Shown: piece by piece, positions 18,174-28,790 of the stretch
How positions within the stretch are numbered: position 1 is the first letter of the stretch
Layout: each line of letters begins with the position of its first letter
Source of the DNA: an uncultured Lachnospiraceae bacterium
GTDB lineage: Bacteria > Bacillota > Clostridia > Lachnospirales > Lachnospiraceae
Length of the DNA: 37,914 bases
Reading direction: 5' to 3'
NCBI GenBank assembly: GCA_946554445.1
Contig: CAMNSD010000040.1
Coordinates: 1-37,914, forward strand
Translations under genes and position numbers: made by a program
The notes under the pieces: model-generated
What the model was told of the DNA's origin: nothing
Database searches by the model: none
What the model saw: the letters and a program-made list of their open reading frames with translations, nothing else

Positions 18174-19343
18174 CAATCTGATGCCCGTAAAGCACATGGT
18201 CATCCCATACTTATCGCAGGTCTCAATCACATTGTCGTCCCGCACGGAACCGCCCGGCTGCGCTACGTATTTGACGCCGCTCTTATGCGCTCTCTCGATA
18301 TTGTCTCCGAAGGGGAAGAAGGCATCTGATCCAAGTGACACACCTGTCATTTTATCAAGCCATGCCCGTTTTTCTTCTCTGGTGAACACCTCTGGCTTTA
18401 CCTTAAAAGTCTTCTGCCATGCGCCTTCCGCCAGCACATCCATATAGTCCTCGCCAATATAAAGGTCAATGGCATTGTCTCTGTCGGCGCGCCCGATGCC
18501 GTCCGCAAACTGTAATCCCAGCACCTGGGGAGACTGACGTAAAAACCAGTTGTCTGCCTTGGAGCCAGCCAGTCTGGTACAATGGATCCTGGACTGCTGC
18601 CCGGCGCCGATGCCGATAGCCTGTCCGCCCTTAACATAGCACACGGAATTAGACTGTGTGTATTTCAGGGTGATCATGGCAATGGCCAAGTCAATCTTCG
18701 CCTGCTCCGGCAGGTCCTTTGACTGTGTTACGATATTATCAAAGAAATGTTCATCTATCTTCAGTTCATTCCTGCCCTGCTCAAAGCTGATCCCATAAAC
18801 CTGCTTCACTTCCGTGGGAGCCGGCACATAAGATGCGTCAATCTCAATGACGTTATAGGCGCCCTTTTTCTTGGCCTTCAGGATTTCCAGAGCCTCCGGT
18901 TCATAGCCCGGCGCAATGACGCCATCGGACACTTCCCTCTTGATAATCTTAGCGGTGGCCACATCGCAGACATCCGACAGGGAAATGAAATCACCAAAAG
19001 AACTCATCCGGTCTGCACCGCGGGCTCTCGCATAAGCGTTTGCCAACGGAGTAAACTCCATCTCCAAATCGTCCACCCAATAAATTTTGCGTTCCACATC
19101 CGTCAATGGCAATCCCACCGCGGCTCCAGCAGGGGATACATGCTTAAAAGAAGCTGCCGCTGGCAGTCCCGTGGCTTGTTTTAACTCTCTTACCAGCTGC
19201 CAGCCGTTAAAAGCATCCAGGAAATTGATGTATCCTGGTCTGCCGTTCAGCACTTTGATGGGCAGTTCACTGCCGTCCTCCATATAGATCCTTGATGGCT
19301 TCTGATTGGGGTTACAGCCATACTTTAACTCTAATTCGTTCAT
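18162..19343 (-). CDS. purH: AICAR transformylase (PurH transformylase domain only)
   Basis: A 393-residue protein equal to the C-terminal half of bifunctional PurH. It formylates AICAR to FAICAR with 10-formyl-tetrahydrofolate. The catalytic Lys-His pair is in SFKHVSPAG (Lys67, His68), and the C-terminal part has [21 protein letters not shown] and ends GIRLFHH. The N-terminal IMP cyclohydrolase (MGS-like) domain is absent: bifunctional PurH has 510-530 residues. The missing step is supplied by purO, 67 bases upstream. Stand-alone forms like this are known in Clostridia and some archaea. Confidence 0.93.
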   Translation of the reverse strand: MNELELKYGCNPNQKPSRIYMEDGSELPIKVLNGRPGYINFLDAFNGWQLVRELKQATGLPAAASFKHVSPAGAAVGLPLTDVERKIYWVDDLEMEFTPLANAYARARGADRMSSFGDFISLSDVCDVATAKIIKREVSDGVIAPGYEPEALEILKAKKKGAYNVIEIDASYVPAPTEVKQVYGISFEQGRNELKIDEHFFDNIVTQSKDLPEQAKIDLAIAMITLKYTQSNSVCYVKGGQAIGIGAGQQSRIHCTRLAGSKADNWFLRQSPQVLGLQFADGIGRADRDNAIDLYIGEDYMDVLAEGAWQKTFKVKPEVFTREEKRAWLDKMTGVSLGSDAFFPFGDNIERAHKSGVKYVAQPGGSVRDDNVIETCDKYGMTMCFTGIRLFHH

Positions 19344-19410
19344 ATTATATTTGTCCTTTCTATTAATGAGATTTCATCCGCAGTGTGTTTCACCGCAGTG
19401 TGCGCACTGC

Positions 19411-20127
19411 TCATTGCTTTCGCGCGTTTATAATCCTAGTCTCGTATTTTCCTGTGCTGATCTCAATATAGCGCACGAAGAGGGACACCTTATTTTCCTC
19501 ATTTAAATTGTCCCAGACCATCTTCGCAAAGCTGTCGATGTCGCCCTCGATCCCTACCAGAGTGGGCTCTCCCTCAAAGCTGGGAAGCGGATTGCCGTCT
19601 CCCATATATGTATGGATAAAGCGCCCTTCGCCCGCTTTGGGATTCTCATAGGCGAAGGTGTAGCGGTTACAGGAGGAAGGATCACCCTGATCGCTCTTTA
19701 AAATGGACATGGCATAATTATAACTGCCGTTCTCAATATGCAGGATACCGGAAATGCGGGGCGTATAATTTGGCGCATCTGGCTCAAAGGTCCTGGTGCG
19801 CAGCGCCTGCTCAAAGGTCTGCTGTTTATCCATCAGTTCATAAATCGTATCCGTCTGGTCGCCATTGGTCACAATTGTCTTATTCCCAAGCACCCGCACC
19901 GGCGCATAAATGATCAGGCTGGGATCCTCCAGTTTAGATGGATCGAACGCCTGTGTGCGAATGCCTTCCCCGTCTTCCACAAAAACACGGTTCCTGCTGT
20001 TATTGCTTCTTCCCATAATAAAGTATGCCATTATGGCATACTTTTCATCCGCCGATTTCCCGATTATGATACCTCGTCCCGGATAGGCGTTCCCTGCCAA
20101 TTCTTCTGCTAATGAAATTTTCTTCAT
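19411..20127 (-). CDS. purO: Archaeal-type IMP cyclohydrolase
   Basis: A 238-residue protein that looks like the IMP_cyclohyd (PurO) family, which closes the ring of FAICAR to give IMP. Recognisable parts are NAYPGRGIIIGKS near the start, RSNNSRNRVF and DPSLIIYAPVR. It is unrelated in sequence to the PurH cyclohydrolase domain, and its position beside a transformylase-only PurH is strong support. Its GGAGG directly follows the TGA of the GGDEF-EAL gene, so the two are translationally linked. Confidence 0.88.
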   Translation of the reverse strand: MKKISLAEELAGNAYPGRGIIIGKSADEKYAIMAYFIMGRSNNSRNRVFVEDGEGIRTQAFDPSKLEDPSLIIYAPVRVLGNKTIVTNGDQTDTIYELMDKQQTFEQALRTRTFEPDAPNYTPRISGILHIENGSYNYAMSILKSDQGDPSSCNRYTFAYENPKAGEGRFIHTYMGDGNPLPSFEGEPTLVGIEGDIDSFAKMVWDNLNEENKVSLFVRYIEISTGKYETRIINARKQ

Positions 20128-20137
20128 CTTTTCCTCC

Positions 20138-22768
20138 TCATTTCACATACTTTTTCTCAAACTCTGTCTGCGGCATCGGCTTATCAAAATAATATCCCTG
20201 TATCATCCTGACCTTCATGCCCTCTAACACCTTATACTGTTTCTTCGTTTCAATACCTTCCACACAGATGGATACTCCGATAGCGTCCGCTAAATCCGCC
20301 ACCATCCTGATAAACGATTTGGAGTAGGCATCCTCTGCCAAATCTTTGACAAAGGCCTGGTCCACCTTGATCACATCCAGAGGCAGTTCCCTGATATGGC
20401 TTAAGGAAGAGTATCCCGTTCCAAAATCATCCAACGCAATCCGCACCCCCAGCGCTTTGATCTGCGCAAGAATCTTTTTCATGCGCGTCATATCGTTGAT
20501 CGCCAGCCCTTCCGTCACTTCCAGCGTCAGATTGCGTGGGGTGATGCCGGTCTCTTTCACCGTCTGTGCGATAACGTCCACCACATCCGCCTGCAAAAGC
20601 TGCACCACAGAAAGATTCACATTAATCTTATACTCCGGATGTCCGTGATCGTTCCAGTCTTTGCAAGCTTCACAGGCCCTGCGCAGCACATGCCTGCCGA
20701 TGGGATTGATCAAACCAAGATACTCCGCCAGGGGAATAAAATCCACCGGGGACATAAATCCCATCTTTTCACTGTTCCAACGGATCAACGCCTCGGCGCC
20801 TGTACATTTATTATTCTCCTGAATATCTATGATTGGTTGGTAATATACTTCAAACTCCTGATAATGATTGACCGCGGCCTCCCGCATGTTTTTCTCCATA
20901 TCGAGACGCCTGTTGGAATCAGACAAGATCTTATCCGAATAGACTGCCACCCGGTTTTTACCAGTCTTCTTCGCCTCATACATGGCAATATCGGCTTTAC
21001 GGATCAGGTCTTCCACTTCCTCTCCCTCAGAGGGGAAATGCACGATTCCCATGCTCATCGTACAATAACAATCCGCTTCTCTTAAAATCCAAGGCTTTTC
21101 AAAGACAGCCTGGATGTTTTCTACAATCCTGTCAAGGGCTTTATTCTCATCCGGCGGCACGATGACCACAAACTCATCCCCGCCCATACGGTAACACAGG
21201 CTGCTGATTCCCTGTATATTCTGTATTCCCTGAGCAATGGACTTTAGCAGGATGTCCCCGTACTGATGCCCAAGGCTGTCATTGATGTGCTTAAAATCGT
21301 CCAAATCCATATAGAGAACCGCACCCTCGCCTCCCTCAGCGCGCGCCGTGTCCACATACTTGGCCAGGTCCTTCTCACAACACATTCTGTTATTAAGCCC
21401 AGTCAGAAAATCAATATATGCCTGCCTTTCAATCTTCTGCTGATACATCTTTTTCTCTGTCACATCGTAAATGGAACATAACAGTCCCTTACTGCCGTCC
21501 AGCCAGGCAATATTTTGATAAAAAAGATCATACCAACAGCAGCGGTCTTCCCTGTAAATCTCCCGGATTCCGCTGTCTTGATCCTTCGGAATACAATGCT
21601 CAAAGATTTCCGCCAGCTTATCCTGCTCCAATTCCTCCTGAAACTCCTGCCGCAGACTCCTGTTAGCAAATAGAATCCTGCCGCTTCCTTTGTCCCTGAT
21701 ATAAATGGAACTACCCACATTGTTGAGTATCTCTTCCAGCACAGAATAGGAATCTTCCAAAGAATTTTTCTGTATCCGCCTGGTGAGGATGCTCTGCAGT
21801 ATTCTCACGGAATCATTCAGAAACCTGATCTCATCCAGGTTCCAGTCGTGGCTGTGCCTTTTTACCTCGAAGCAGGCATACATCTTAATCTTGTCCTTTA
21901 TCCTGACCGGCATCGCTGCCAGTGCGAAAAGTCCTGCCTTCTTCAACTCTCCCTCATATCCCTCCCTGTTAGAGGAGGAAGATATGACAAGCGGTCTTTC
22001 CCTGTACAAATATGCTGGTCTAGGCTGGTTTCTGGTTTGTTCAAAGGAAGATGTCACGCCATGGCTGCACCACTCCGCCACCACATTAACTGTGTCGGAT
22101 GTCTCCTGTTCCACCGTGCAAAGATAAGCATTATCAATTTTTAAAAAGGTGCCCACGATCGTGAGGATGGCCGTCAGGACCTCCTCCACCGGTGCATCGC
22201 TGTCCAACATCTGCACCACTTCCGTAGTGGCCTCCATACGCCGCAGCACAGCCTCAGTCTCTTCCCGGGAATACTGGCTGCGTCTGCTCTGGGCCCATGC
22301 GTTCTCCACCGATACCTTGTTGCACACAATCTGCAGACTGGCCTCCCGCAGGAGATCTAACGCCAGATTAAACCTAGGCAGCGTAGTCTGACAGGCAAAC
22401 TGCGCCGCAAACGCCCTCCCTTCCTCGGAGGGCGCATCTGACAGCACTGCACAGACCAGCCAGGTAATGACCGGTCTGCCCTGATCTTTGATACAGACAG
22501 CCGCATATTTTACGGCCTCGTTCTCCGTGTCCTCCACCGCCTGGTCCTCCAGACTGCTGCCCGACACCCTGCTGCCCAGGGAATACATCCTCTCCCTTGA
22601 GACAACGGCTTCCAGGCGTCTTCTATCCGCCCGTTCCCCTGACAACTCCGTAAGAACCATTCCCTCGCTATTGAGACACATCGCATAAATGCCTGCGGTT
22701 ACACAAAACTTGTCCTGTAATCTCTTTAATACATCTCGCTCAATAATTCTGTTATATATACCGTCCAT
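20138..22768 (-). CDS. Cytosolic PocR/GAF/PAS-GGDEF-EAL protein (c-di-GMP turnover)
   Basis: An 876-residue sensor enzyme without membrane segments. Residues 1-120 resemble a PocR-type ligand-binding domain (inferred), about 185-335 a GAF domain, about 340-440 a PAS domain (ILNNVGSSIYIRDKGSGRILFANR), about 450-615 GGDEF and about 625-870 EAL. The GGDEF motif is intact (YRMGGDEFVVIV), but the RxxD inhibitory site five residues upstream is absent. EAL residues are all present: EALIRW, NVNLS, LEVTEG, DDFGTGYSS, VIKVDQ, CVEGIET, QGYYFDKP. Both synthesis and breakdown of c-di-GMP are thus possible. It lies 70 bases after guaB and its stop touches the purO ribosome-binding site. Its own RBS (GAAGAAAG) is weak. 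Confidence 0.9.
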   Translation of the reverse strand: MDGIYNRIIERDVLKRLQDKFCVTAGIYAMCLNSEGMVLTELSGERADRRRLEAVVSRERMYSLGSRVSGSSLEDQAVEDTENEAVKYAAVCIKDQGRPVITWLVCAVLSDAPSEEGRAFAAQFACQTTLPRFNLALDLLREASLQIVCNKVSVENAWAQSRRSQYSREETEAVLRRMEATTEVVQMLDSDAPVEEVLTAILTIVGTFLKIDNAYLCTVEQETSDTVNVVAEWCSHGVTSSFEQTRNQPRPAYLYRERPLVISSSSNREGYEGELKKAGLFALAAMPVRIKDKIKMYACFEVKRHSHDWNLDEIRFLNDSVRILQSILTRRIQKNSLEDSYSVLEEILNNVGSSIYIRDKGSGRILFANRSLRQEFQEELEQDKLAEIFEHCIPKDQDSGIREIYREDRCCWYDLFYQNIAWLDGSKGLLCSIYDVTEKKMYQQKIERQAYIDFLTGLNNRMCCEKDLAKYVDTARAEGGEGAVLYMDLDDFKHINDSLGHQYGDILLKSIAQGIQNIQGISSLCYRMGGDEFVVIVPPDENKALDRIVENIQAVFEKPWILREADCYCTMSMGIVHFPSEGEEVEDLIRKADIAMYEAKKTGKNRVAVYSDKILSDSNRRLDMEKNMREAAVNHYQEFEVYYQPIIDIQENNKCTGAEALIRWNSEKMGFMSPVDFIPLAEYLGLINPIGRHVLRRACEACKDWNDHGHPEYKINVNLSVVQLLQADVVDVIAQTVKETGITPRNLTLEVTEGLAINDMTRMKKILAQIKALGVRIALDDFGTGYSSLSHIRELPLDVIKVDQAFVKDLAEDAYSKSFIRMVADLADAIGVSICVEGIETKKQYKVLEGMKVRMIQGYYFDKPMPQTEFEKKYVK

Positions 22769-22838
22769 GCACTTTCTTCTTTACCATTCTCCATACAAAA
22801 CATCGGTCAGACACCTTAAGGCTCCTGCTTTTCAATCC

Positions 22839-24362
<1,524 letters not shown>

Positions 24363-24373
24363 TTATTCTATCA

Positions 24374-24868
24374 TCAATCCCGAAACACCTTTCTGGGAGC
24401 AATGCTCTGTATTGCCTTGATCATCTCCTCATTGGGCTCAAAGATTAATTTCACGTCGCCGTTACACACCATCATATAGCGTCTCTCCGGACGATTCTCT
24501 ATGCCTGAACTGTAGTCCAGTGTCTTCGTATTACGGTTTCTATAGGAATCCAGTCTGTGGGAATTTAAAGGAGCCATGATCTCCATCTGGTCGATCAGGT
24601 AATTGCCCACTTTCTTTCTCTTGCTCTTGGCCATGACCTTATCAATGCTCAACTCCCTGTCCACATACAGGTACTCATACTCGATATCCGCATTCATGTA
24701 AGCAAAATAAGCGCCTACCCCTGTCACGATCGCCACCAGCAGCCCCGGAATAAACGGAATTCCTATAATCACAAAAACTACCGTCAGCATAATCAACAGT
24801 ATCTTTAAAAAGGTCATCAGCGTGGAAGACTTTCTTGCCACCAGACATTCTACATAACTTTCGCTCAT
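24374..24868 (-). CDS. Two-helix membrane protein of unknown function
   Basis: A 164-residue protein. Residues 18-55 are hydrophobic (FLKILLIMLTVVFVIIGIPF then LVAIVTGVGAYFAYM) and form one long hairpin or two membrane helices. The soluble C-terminal part includes EYEYLYVDRELSIDKVMAKSKRK and NRPERRYMMVCNGDVKLIFEPN. It resembles a small uncharacterised family common in Lachnospiraceae (possibly DUF6106; from memory, not checked). The ATG has GGAGG upstream, a good promoter and its own terminator, so it is a single-gene transcript. Function unknown. Confidence 0.8.
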   Translation of the reverse strand: MSESYVECLVARKSSTLMTFLKILLIMLTVVFVIIGIPFIPGLLVAIVTGVGAYFAYMNADIEYEYLYVDRELSIDKVMAKSKRKKVGNYLIDQMEIMAPLNSHRLDSYRNRNTKTLDYSSGIENRPERRYMMVCNGDVKLIFEPNEEMIKAIQSIAPRKVFRD

Positions 24869-24920
24869 CTCTTACCTCCGTGTTTACGATTCTGATATCC
24901 CCCTCGCGAATATTAAAAAT

Positions 24921-24949
24921 ATCATATAACAAATCAGAAAAAGTTTCAA
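24921..24949 (-). promoter_or_regulatory. Sigma-A promoter of the two-helix membrane protein
   Basis: TTGAAA and TATGAT spaced by 17 bases on the minus strand, about 55 bases before the ATG. Confidence 0.7.
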
Positions 24950-25017
24950 GAGAATGCTGGCACAAAATAGACGTCCCCTTTTTTATATTTTTTTAAGGAA
25001 GATTTACAAACGTTTCA

Positions 25018-25046
25018 TTGACATAACTTCTCTTAAAAAGTATGAT
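25018..25046 (+). promoter_or_regulatory. Strong sigma-A promoter for the gene at 25114
   Basis: A consensus TTGACA, a 17-base spacer and TATGAT. The start should be near 25053, giving a leader of about 60 bases with GAGGAG before the ATG. Confidence 0.8.
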
Positions 25047-25113
25047 TGTCTAAGTATCACTATCCGCTTGTTATTTTTATAACAACGATATTACTGGAAA
25101 GAGGAGACTTGTC

Positions 25114-25947
25114 ATGTCATCACAAATGTCCATGCACGATGAAATCAAAGAACAACATCAGAAAACAAAAGATATGACCTTGAAAGGAAAACTATCTTAT
25201 TTCTGGGACTATTATAAGATACACACCATCGCCGCCGTCCTGGTGACCATTTTCATCATCTCTATCATCCAAACTTATGTGACACACAAGGACTACGGCT
25301 TCTACGCAACGCTCATCAACGCCATGACACCTGATATCAATGATGACACATCTGTCATATGGGCCGACGAGTTTCTGGAATTTGCCGGTCTTAATCCGGA
25401 TGATTATCAGGTTTATATTGATACTTCCGTTGTCATATCCGAAGATACGGGAACTCCCTACGCAGCCTCCAACCGCGAAAAAATGGTGGCCATGATGCAG
25501 GTAGGCGAAATCAACGCCATCATCGCCGACACCGAAACCTTTGAAAGCTACGCCCAGGTAGAATATTTCTATGATCTGGAATCCATCTTTACGGCGGAGG
25601 AACTGGCGCCTTACCAGGACTATCTCTACTACACTGACCTTGCTACCGTAGAGCGCGAGGACGGCGATATCCTTTATCGTGAAGAAGCGCAGAAAGCTCT
25701 CTACGATCAGGACATCGACCATATGGATCCTTCTTCCATGACAACTCCCGTGGCTGTGGGTATCTGTATCCCTTTAGAAGGCAATAAACTGGCAGATGCC
25801 GGTTACTATACCTATCTGAAAGATAACAACGCAACCTTCCAGTGCCATCCCTCTCAACCGGTACTGGGAATCCCCATAAGCAATCAGGAACCCCAGCTTG
25901 CGCTGAAGTTCCTGGAATATCTGGGCGCTGCATCGTCAGCCCAGTGA
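25114..25947 (+). CDS. Membrane-anchored protein of unknown function
   Basis: A 277-residue protein not recognised. Residues 1-35 are charged and cytoplasmic in style, followed by one membrane helix (IHTIAAVLVTIFIISIIQTYV) and an acidic extracytoplasmic domain of about 220 residues with many Asp, Glu and Tyr. There is no lipobox or cleavable signal, so it is probably an N-in/C-out anchored protein. The middle (VGEINAIIADTETFESYAQVEYFYDLE) and the end (QPVLGIPISNQEPQLALKFLEYL) are faintly like a periplasmic binding fold, which is only a guess. It is alone on the plus strand with a near-consensus promoter, and ends 20 bases from the converging SDR gene. Confidence 0.8.
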   Translation: MSSQMSMHDEIKEQHQKTKDMTLKGKLSYFWDYYKIHTIAAVLVTIFIISIIQTYVTHKDYGFYATLINAMTPDINDDTSVIWADEFLEFAGLNPDDYQVYIDTSVVISEDTGTPYAASNREKMVAMMQVGEINAIIADTETFESYAQVEYFYDLESIFTAEELAPYQDYLYYTDLATVEREDGDILYREEAQKALYDQDIDHMDPSSMTTPVAVGICIPLEGNKLADAGYYTYLKDNNATFQCHPSQPVLGIPISNQEPQLALKFLEYLGAASSAQ

Positions 25948-25967
25948 CATTTTAATCTATTTTACAA

Positions 25968-27008
25968 TTACTTCTGGGACATGGCATTTTTCGCAGTCTC
26001 CAATACTTCGATCACCCGATCGCACCAGGCGTCGAACGCCGGATCTTCCTGCTGACATTCTTCCGGATGGGACAATACATAGTCAAGGGCAATCCTCGCC
26101 CCTTGGTCAAAGCGCACCGTGGTCCTCATATCCGGCACCGTTCTCTTGAGTTTACTGTTGTCGAAGACAACCGAGACAGCCTTATCCCCAATCAAGCTTC
26201 CTTCAAAATCATACCCGTAGGGATTCCCCACAGCCGCCAAAAACGCCGATGACACATAATAGGCTTTCAACTCCACACCCAACACGTCCGCGATGGTAGC
26301 ATAAATCTGGTTCCAGGTCAGTGTCTCATCGCCGGTGATCTGAAACGCTTCCCCGATGGCGTGTCTGTTCCCCATCAGGCCAATATAACCGGTCGCAAAA
26401 TCCTCGTTAAAGGTAAGCGTCCACAGGGAAGTACCATCCCCCTGAATGATGACGGGTTTTCCTTCCATCATGCGTTTGATCACCTGCCAGAATCCCTGAT
26501 CTCCATGCACCCCCAGCGGAATATGTCTCTCATCATAGGTGTGACTCGGTCTCACGATCGTGACCGGGAATCCCTCCTCCCGGTATTTTTGCATCAGGAA
26601 ATCTTCACATGCGATCTTATCCCTGGAATACTGCCAGTGGGGATTGGCGAGAGCCGTTCCCTCCGTGATCACATAGCCGGCCGCCGGTTTATGATAAGCG
26701 GATGCGGAACTGATATAGATATACTGCCTTGTCTTTCCCTTGAAAAGCCTATAATCCCGCTCCACATGCTCCACCGTAAAGCCGATAAACTCACAAACGG
26801 CGTCAAAGGTAAGATCCTTAATCTTCTCCGCCACATCCTGCTCATTGTTGATATCTGCAATAATCTGATGAATCCCTTCCGGAACAACATCTTTACGGTT
26901 CCCCCGGTTGAGAAGCCAGACCTCCCAGCCCTCTTCTTTGGCAAGCCGCTTCACGATAGCGGTGCTGATAACTCCTGTTCCCCCAATAAATAACGCTTTT
27001 TTCTTCAT
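25968..27008 (-). CDS. NAD-dependent epimerase/dehydratase-like SDR protein
   Basis: A 346-residue extended short-chain dehydrogenase/reductase. The nucleotide-binding motif is FIGGTGVIS (residues 7-15). The usual YxxxK is met by YSRDK; ISSASAY supplies the serine. The C-terminal substrate domain includes HTYDERHIPLG and ITGDETLTWNQIY, like the CSP41/NAD-epimerase group. Substrate cannot be told. It has its own promoter and is separated from gatB by a MITE-like element. Confidence 0.85.
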   Translation of the reverse strand: MKKKALFIGGTGVISTAIVKRLAKEEGWEVWLLNRGNRKDVVPEGIHQIIADINNEQDVAEKIKDLTFDAVCEFIGFTVEHVERDYRLFKGKTRQYIYISSASAYHKPAAGYVITEGTALANPHWQYSRDKIACEDFLMQKYREEGFPVTIVRPSHTYDERHIPLGVHGDQGFWQVIKRMMEGKPVIIQGDGTSLWTLTFNEDFATGYIGLMGNRHAIGEAFQITGDETLTWNQIYATIADVLGVELKAYYVSSAFLAAVGNPYGYDFEGSLIGDKAVSVVFDNSKLKRTVPDMRTTVRFDQGARIALDYVLSHPEECQQEDPAFDAWCDRVIEVLETAKNAMSQK

Positions 27009-27072
27009 GCCCTGTAATCCTTTCCGATTTGATTTTCATTCCAAACACTTTCCCCGAAAAACCTTCTCCTCT

Positions 27073-27101
27073 ATTTTATCACAGATGCTGTCTTGCGTCA
27101 T
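27073..27101 (-). promoter_or_regulatory. Probable promoter of the SDR gene
   Basis: TAAAAT with an extended TGA, and ATGACG 17 bases upstream. It lies between the MITE-like element and the gene. Confidence 0.5.
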
Positions 27102-27122
27102 TTATTTTGAGATGCTAATTAT

Positions 27123-27287
27123 GGTGTCAAAAGGTGCTTACATAATAGTTAACTGGCAGATGACACAAAATGTTCACGAAGTTATCCTGCGTAGGAATAT
27201 TCAGAAAATCCATATGACGAAGCCCGATGCAAGGGAACATTTTGTGTCATCTGCCATCTCTATTTATCATTTGCAGCTTTTGACACC
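27123..27287. mobile_element. MITE-like inverted-repeat element, copy 1 (short form)
   Basis: A 165-bp non-coding element. Ends are GGTGTCAAAAGGTGC and, inverted, GGTGTCAAAAGCTGC. An inner arm at 27155-27175 is a perfect 21-base inverted repeat of 27235-27255. It matches the element at 37310-37604 along both arms, except that a central segment is missing here. No target-site duplication is obvious and no transposase gene is present. It sits 10 bases beyond the gatB stop codon. Confidence 0.85.
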
Positions 27288-27297
27288 CGCATCCTTG

Positions 27298-28743
27298 CTA
27301 TAAAAGTTCCTTCAACATCCTATTGACAGCCCCCGGATCCGCCTTGCCCTTCATGGCCTTCATGGTCTGTCCTACCAGGAACCCGATAGCCTTCTCCTTG
27401 CCGCCTCTATAATCCGCCACAGACTGGGGATTCGCGGCAATCACTTTCTCTATCGCCTTCTTAAGCGCCCCCTCATCATTGACTGTCTTCAGACCTTTCT
27501 CCTCGACGTACTGTTCCGGATCCACATCTTCTTCAAACATCACCTCAAATACTTCCTTGGCCACAGAACTGTTGATGGCCTTTGCATCCACAAGACCAAT
27601 CAGTTTGGCCAGATGCTCCGGAGAAAAACGCAGGTCCTGGGCATCCATTTCCTTTTCTTTCAACAGGCGCAGCGTCTCCCCCATCAACCAGTTGGACACC
27701 TTCTTGGGCTCTGCGCCCAGTTCCACCGTGGCCTCAAAGACGTCTGCCATATGTTTGGACTGCGTGATGATATCAATATCGTAATCAGGAATATCGAACT
27801 CTTCTTTGTAGCGTTTCATCTTGTCGCTCCGAAACTCCGGCTGTTTCTGACGAATCTCCTCCAGCATCTCATCACTGACGCTGATCGGCACCAGATCCGG
27901 ATCCGGAAAATACCGATAATCCTGGGCGTCCTCCTTGCTGCGCATGGCATAAGATTCTCCCTTGGCGTCATCCCATCTGCGGGTTTCCTGCACCACTTTT
28001 TCCCCGGATTCAAGCAGATCAATTTGCCGCTCCGTCTCGCCTGCGATGGCCCTGGAAATGGCTCGGAAAGAATTTAAATTCTTCATCTCCGTGCGCACGC
28101 CAAACGCTTCCGCTCCCGCTTCCCGGACGGACAGATTCACATCCGCGCGCATGGAGCCCTCCTGCAGTTTGCAGTCAGAAGCCCCCAGATACTGAATGAT
28201 CAGGCGCAGTTTCTCCAGATAGGCGATAACCTCCTCCGCACTCCGCATATCTGGCTCGGACACAATCTCAATCAGGGGCACCCCGGAACGGTTATAATCC
28301 ACCAGAGAACAGTCTTCCCAATCGTCATGGATCAGTTTGCCTGCATCCTCCTCCATGTGAATCTCATGAATGCCCACCGTCTTTACGCCGCCATCCTCTG
28401 TCTCGATCTCCACGCCGCCGTTTCGGCAGATAGGCAGATAGAGCTGGGAAATTTGATAATTCTGCGGGTTATCCGGATAGAAATAATTCTTCCTGTCAAA
28501 CTTCGCGTATCTGGTGATATCGCAGTTGGTGGCAAGTCCCACTGCAATGGCATATTCCAGCACCTGTTTATTTAACACCGGCAAAGAACCCGGCATACCG
28601 GTACAGACCGGACAGGTCTGGGTATTTGGGCCGGCCCCAAAGGCAGTGGAACAGCCGCAGAATATCTTGGTCTTTGTGGCCAGTTCCACATGCACTTCCA
28701 AACCGATAACTGTCTCGTATTGTTTACTCATAATAACCTCCAT
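27298..28743 (-). CDS. gatB: Asp/Glu-tRNA amidotransferase subunit B
   Basis: A 481-residue subunit that binds and activates mischarged Asp-tRNA(Asn) or Glu-tRNA(Gln). It starts YETVIGLEVHVELATKTKIFCGCSTAFG, with the zinc-binding cysteines continuing in TCPVCTGMPGSLPVLN. The C-terminal YqeY-like tail has GFLVGQTMKAMKGKADPGAVN. AGGTTATT precedes the ATG at normal spacing. It is last of aspS-gatC-gatA-gatB; a hairpin sits in the 46-base gap after gatA. Confidence 0.96.
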   Translation of the reverse strand: MEVIMSKQYETVIGLEVHVELATKTKIFCGCSTAFGAGPNTQTCPVCTGMPGSLPVLNKQVLEYAIAVGLATNCDITRYAKFDRKNYFYPDNPQNYQISQLYLPICRNGGVEIETEDGGVKTVGIHEIHMEEDAGKLIHDDWEDCSLVDYNRSGVPLIEIVSEPDMRSAEEVIAYLEKLRLIIQYLGASDCKLQEGSMRADVNLSVREAGAEAFGVRTEMKNLNSFRAISRAIAGETERQIDLLESGEKVVQETRRWDDAKGESYAMRSKEDAQDYRYFPDPDLVPISVSDEMLEEIRQKQPEFRSDKMKRYKEEFDIPDYDIDIITQSKHMADVFEATVELGAEPKKVSNWLMGETLRLLKEKEMDAQDLRFSPEHLAKLIGLVDAKAINSSVAKEVFEVMFEEDVDPEQYVEEKGLKTVNDEGALKKAIEKVIAANPQSVADYRGGKEKAIGFLVGQTMKAMKGKADPGAVNRMLKELL

Positions 28744-28769
28744 AATCCCACGCTATAAAATCCGCGGAG

Positions 28770-28790
28770 AATGCCCGTATCGTGGGCATT
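28770..28790 (-). other. Hairpin between gatA and gatB
   Basis: AATGCCC and GGGCATT form a 7-bp stem beginning at the gatA stop codon. No U-run follows, so it is more likely an RNA processing or stability signal than a terminator. Confidence 0.45.

Noticed and set aside
18162..19343. Truncated purH pseudogene
   Set aside because: The missing cyclohydrolase domain is replaced by the neighbouring purO; the protein is intact as a stand-alone transformylase.
19385..19425. GCAGTG/CACTGC hairpin and repeated CGCAGTGTG between purO and purH
   Set aside because: Short, no U-run and no second copy noticed; too little to call a feature.
25948..25967. Terminator between the converging genes at 25.95 kb
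   Set aside because: Only 20 AT-rich bases with no hairpin.
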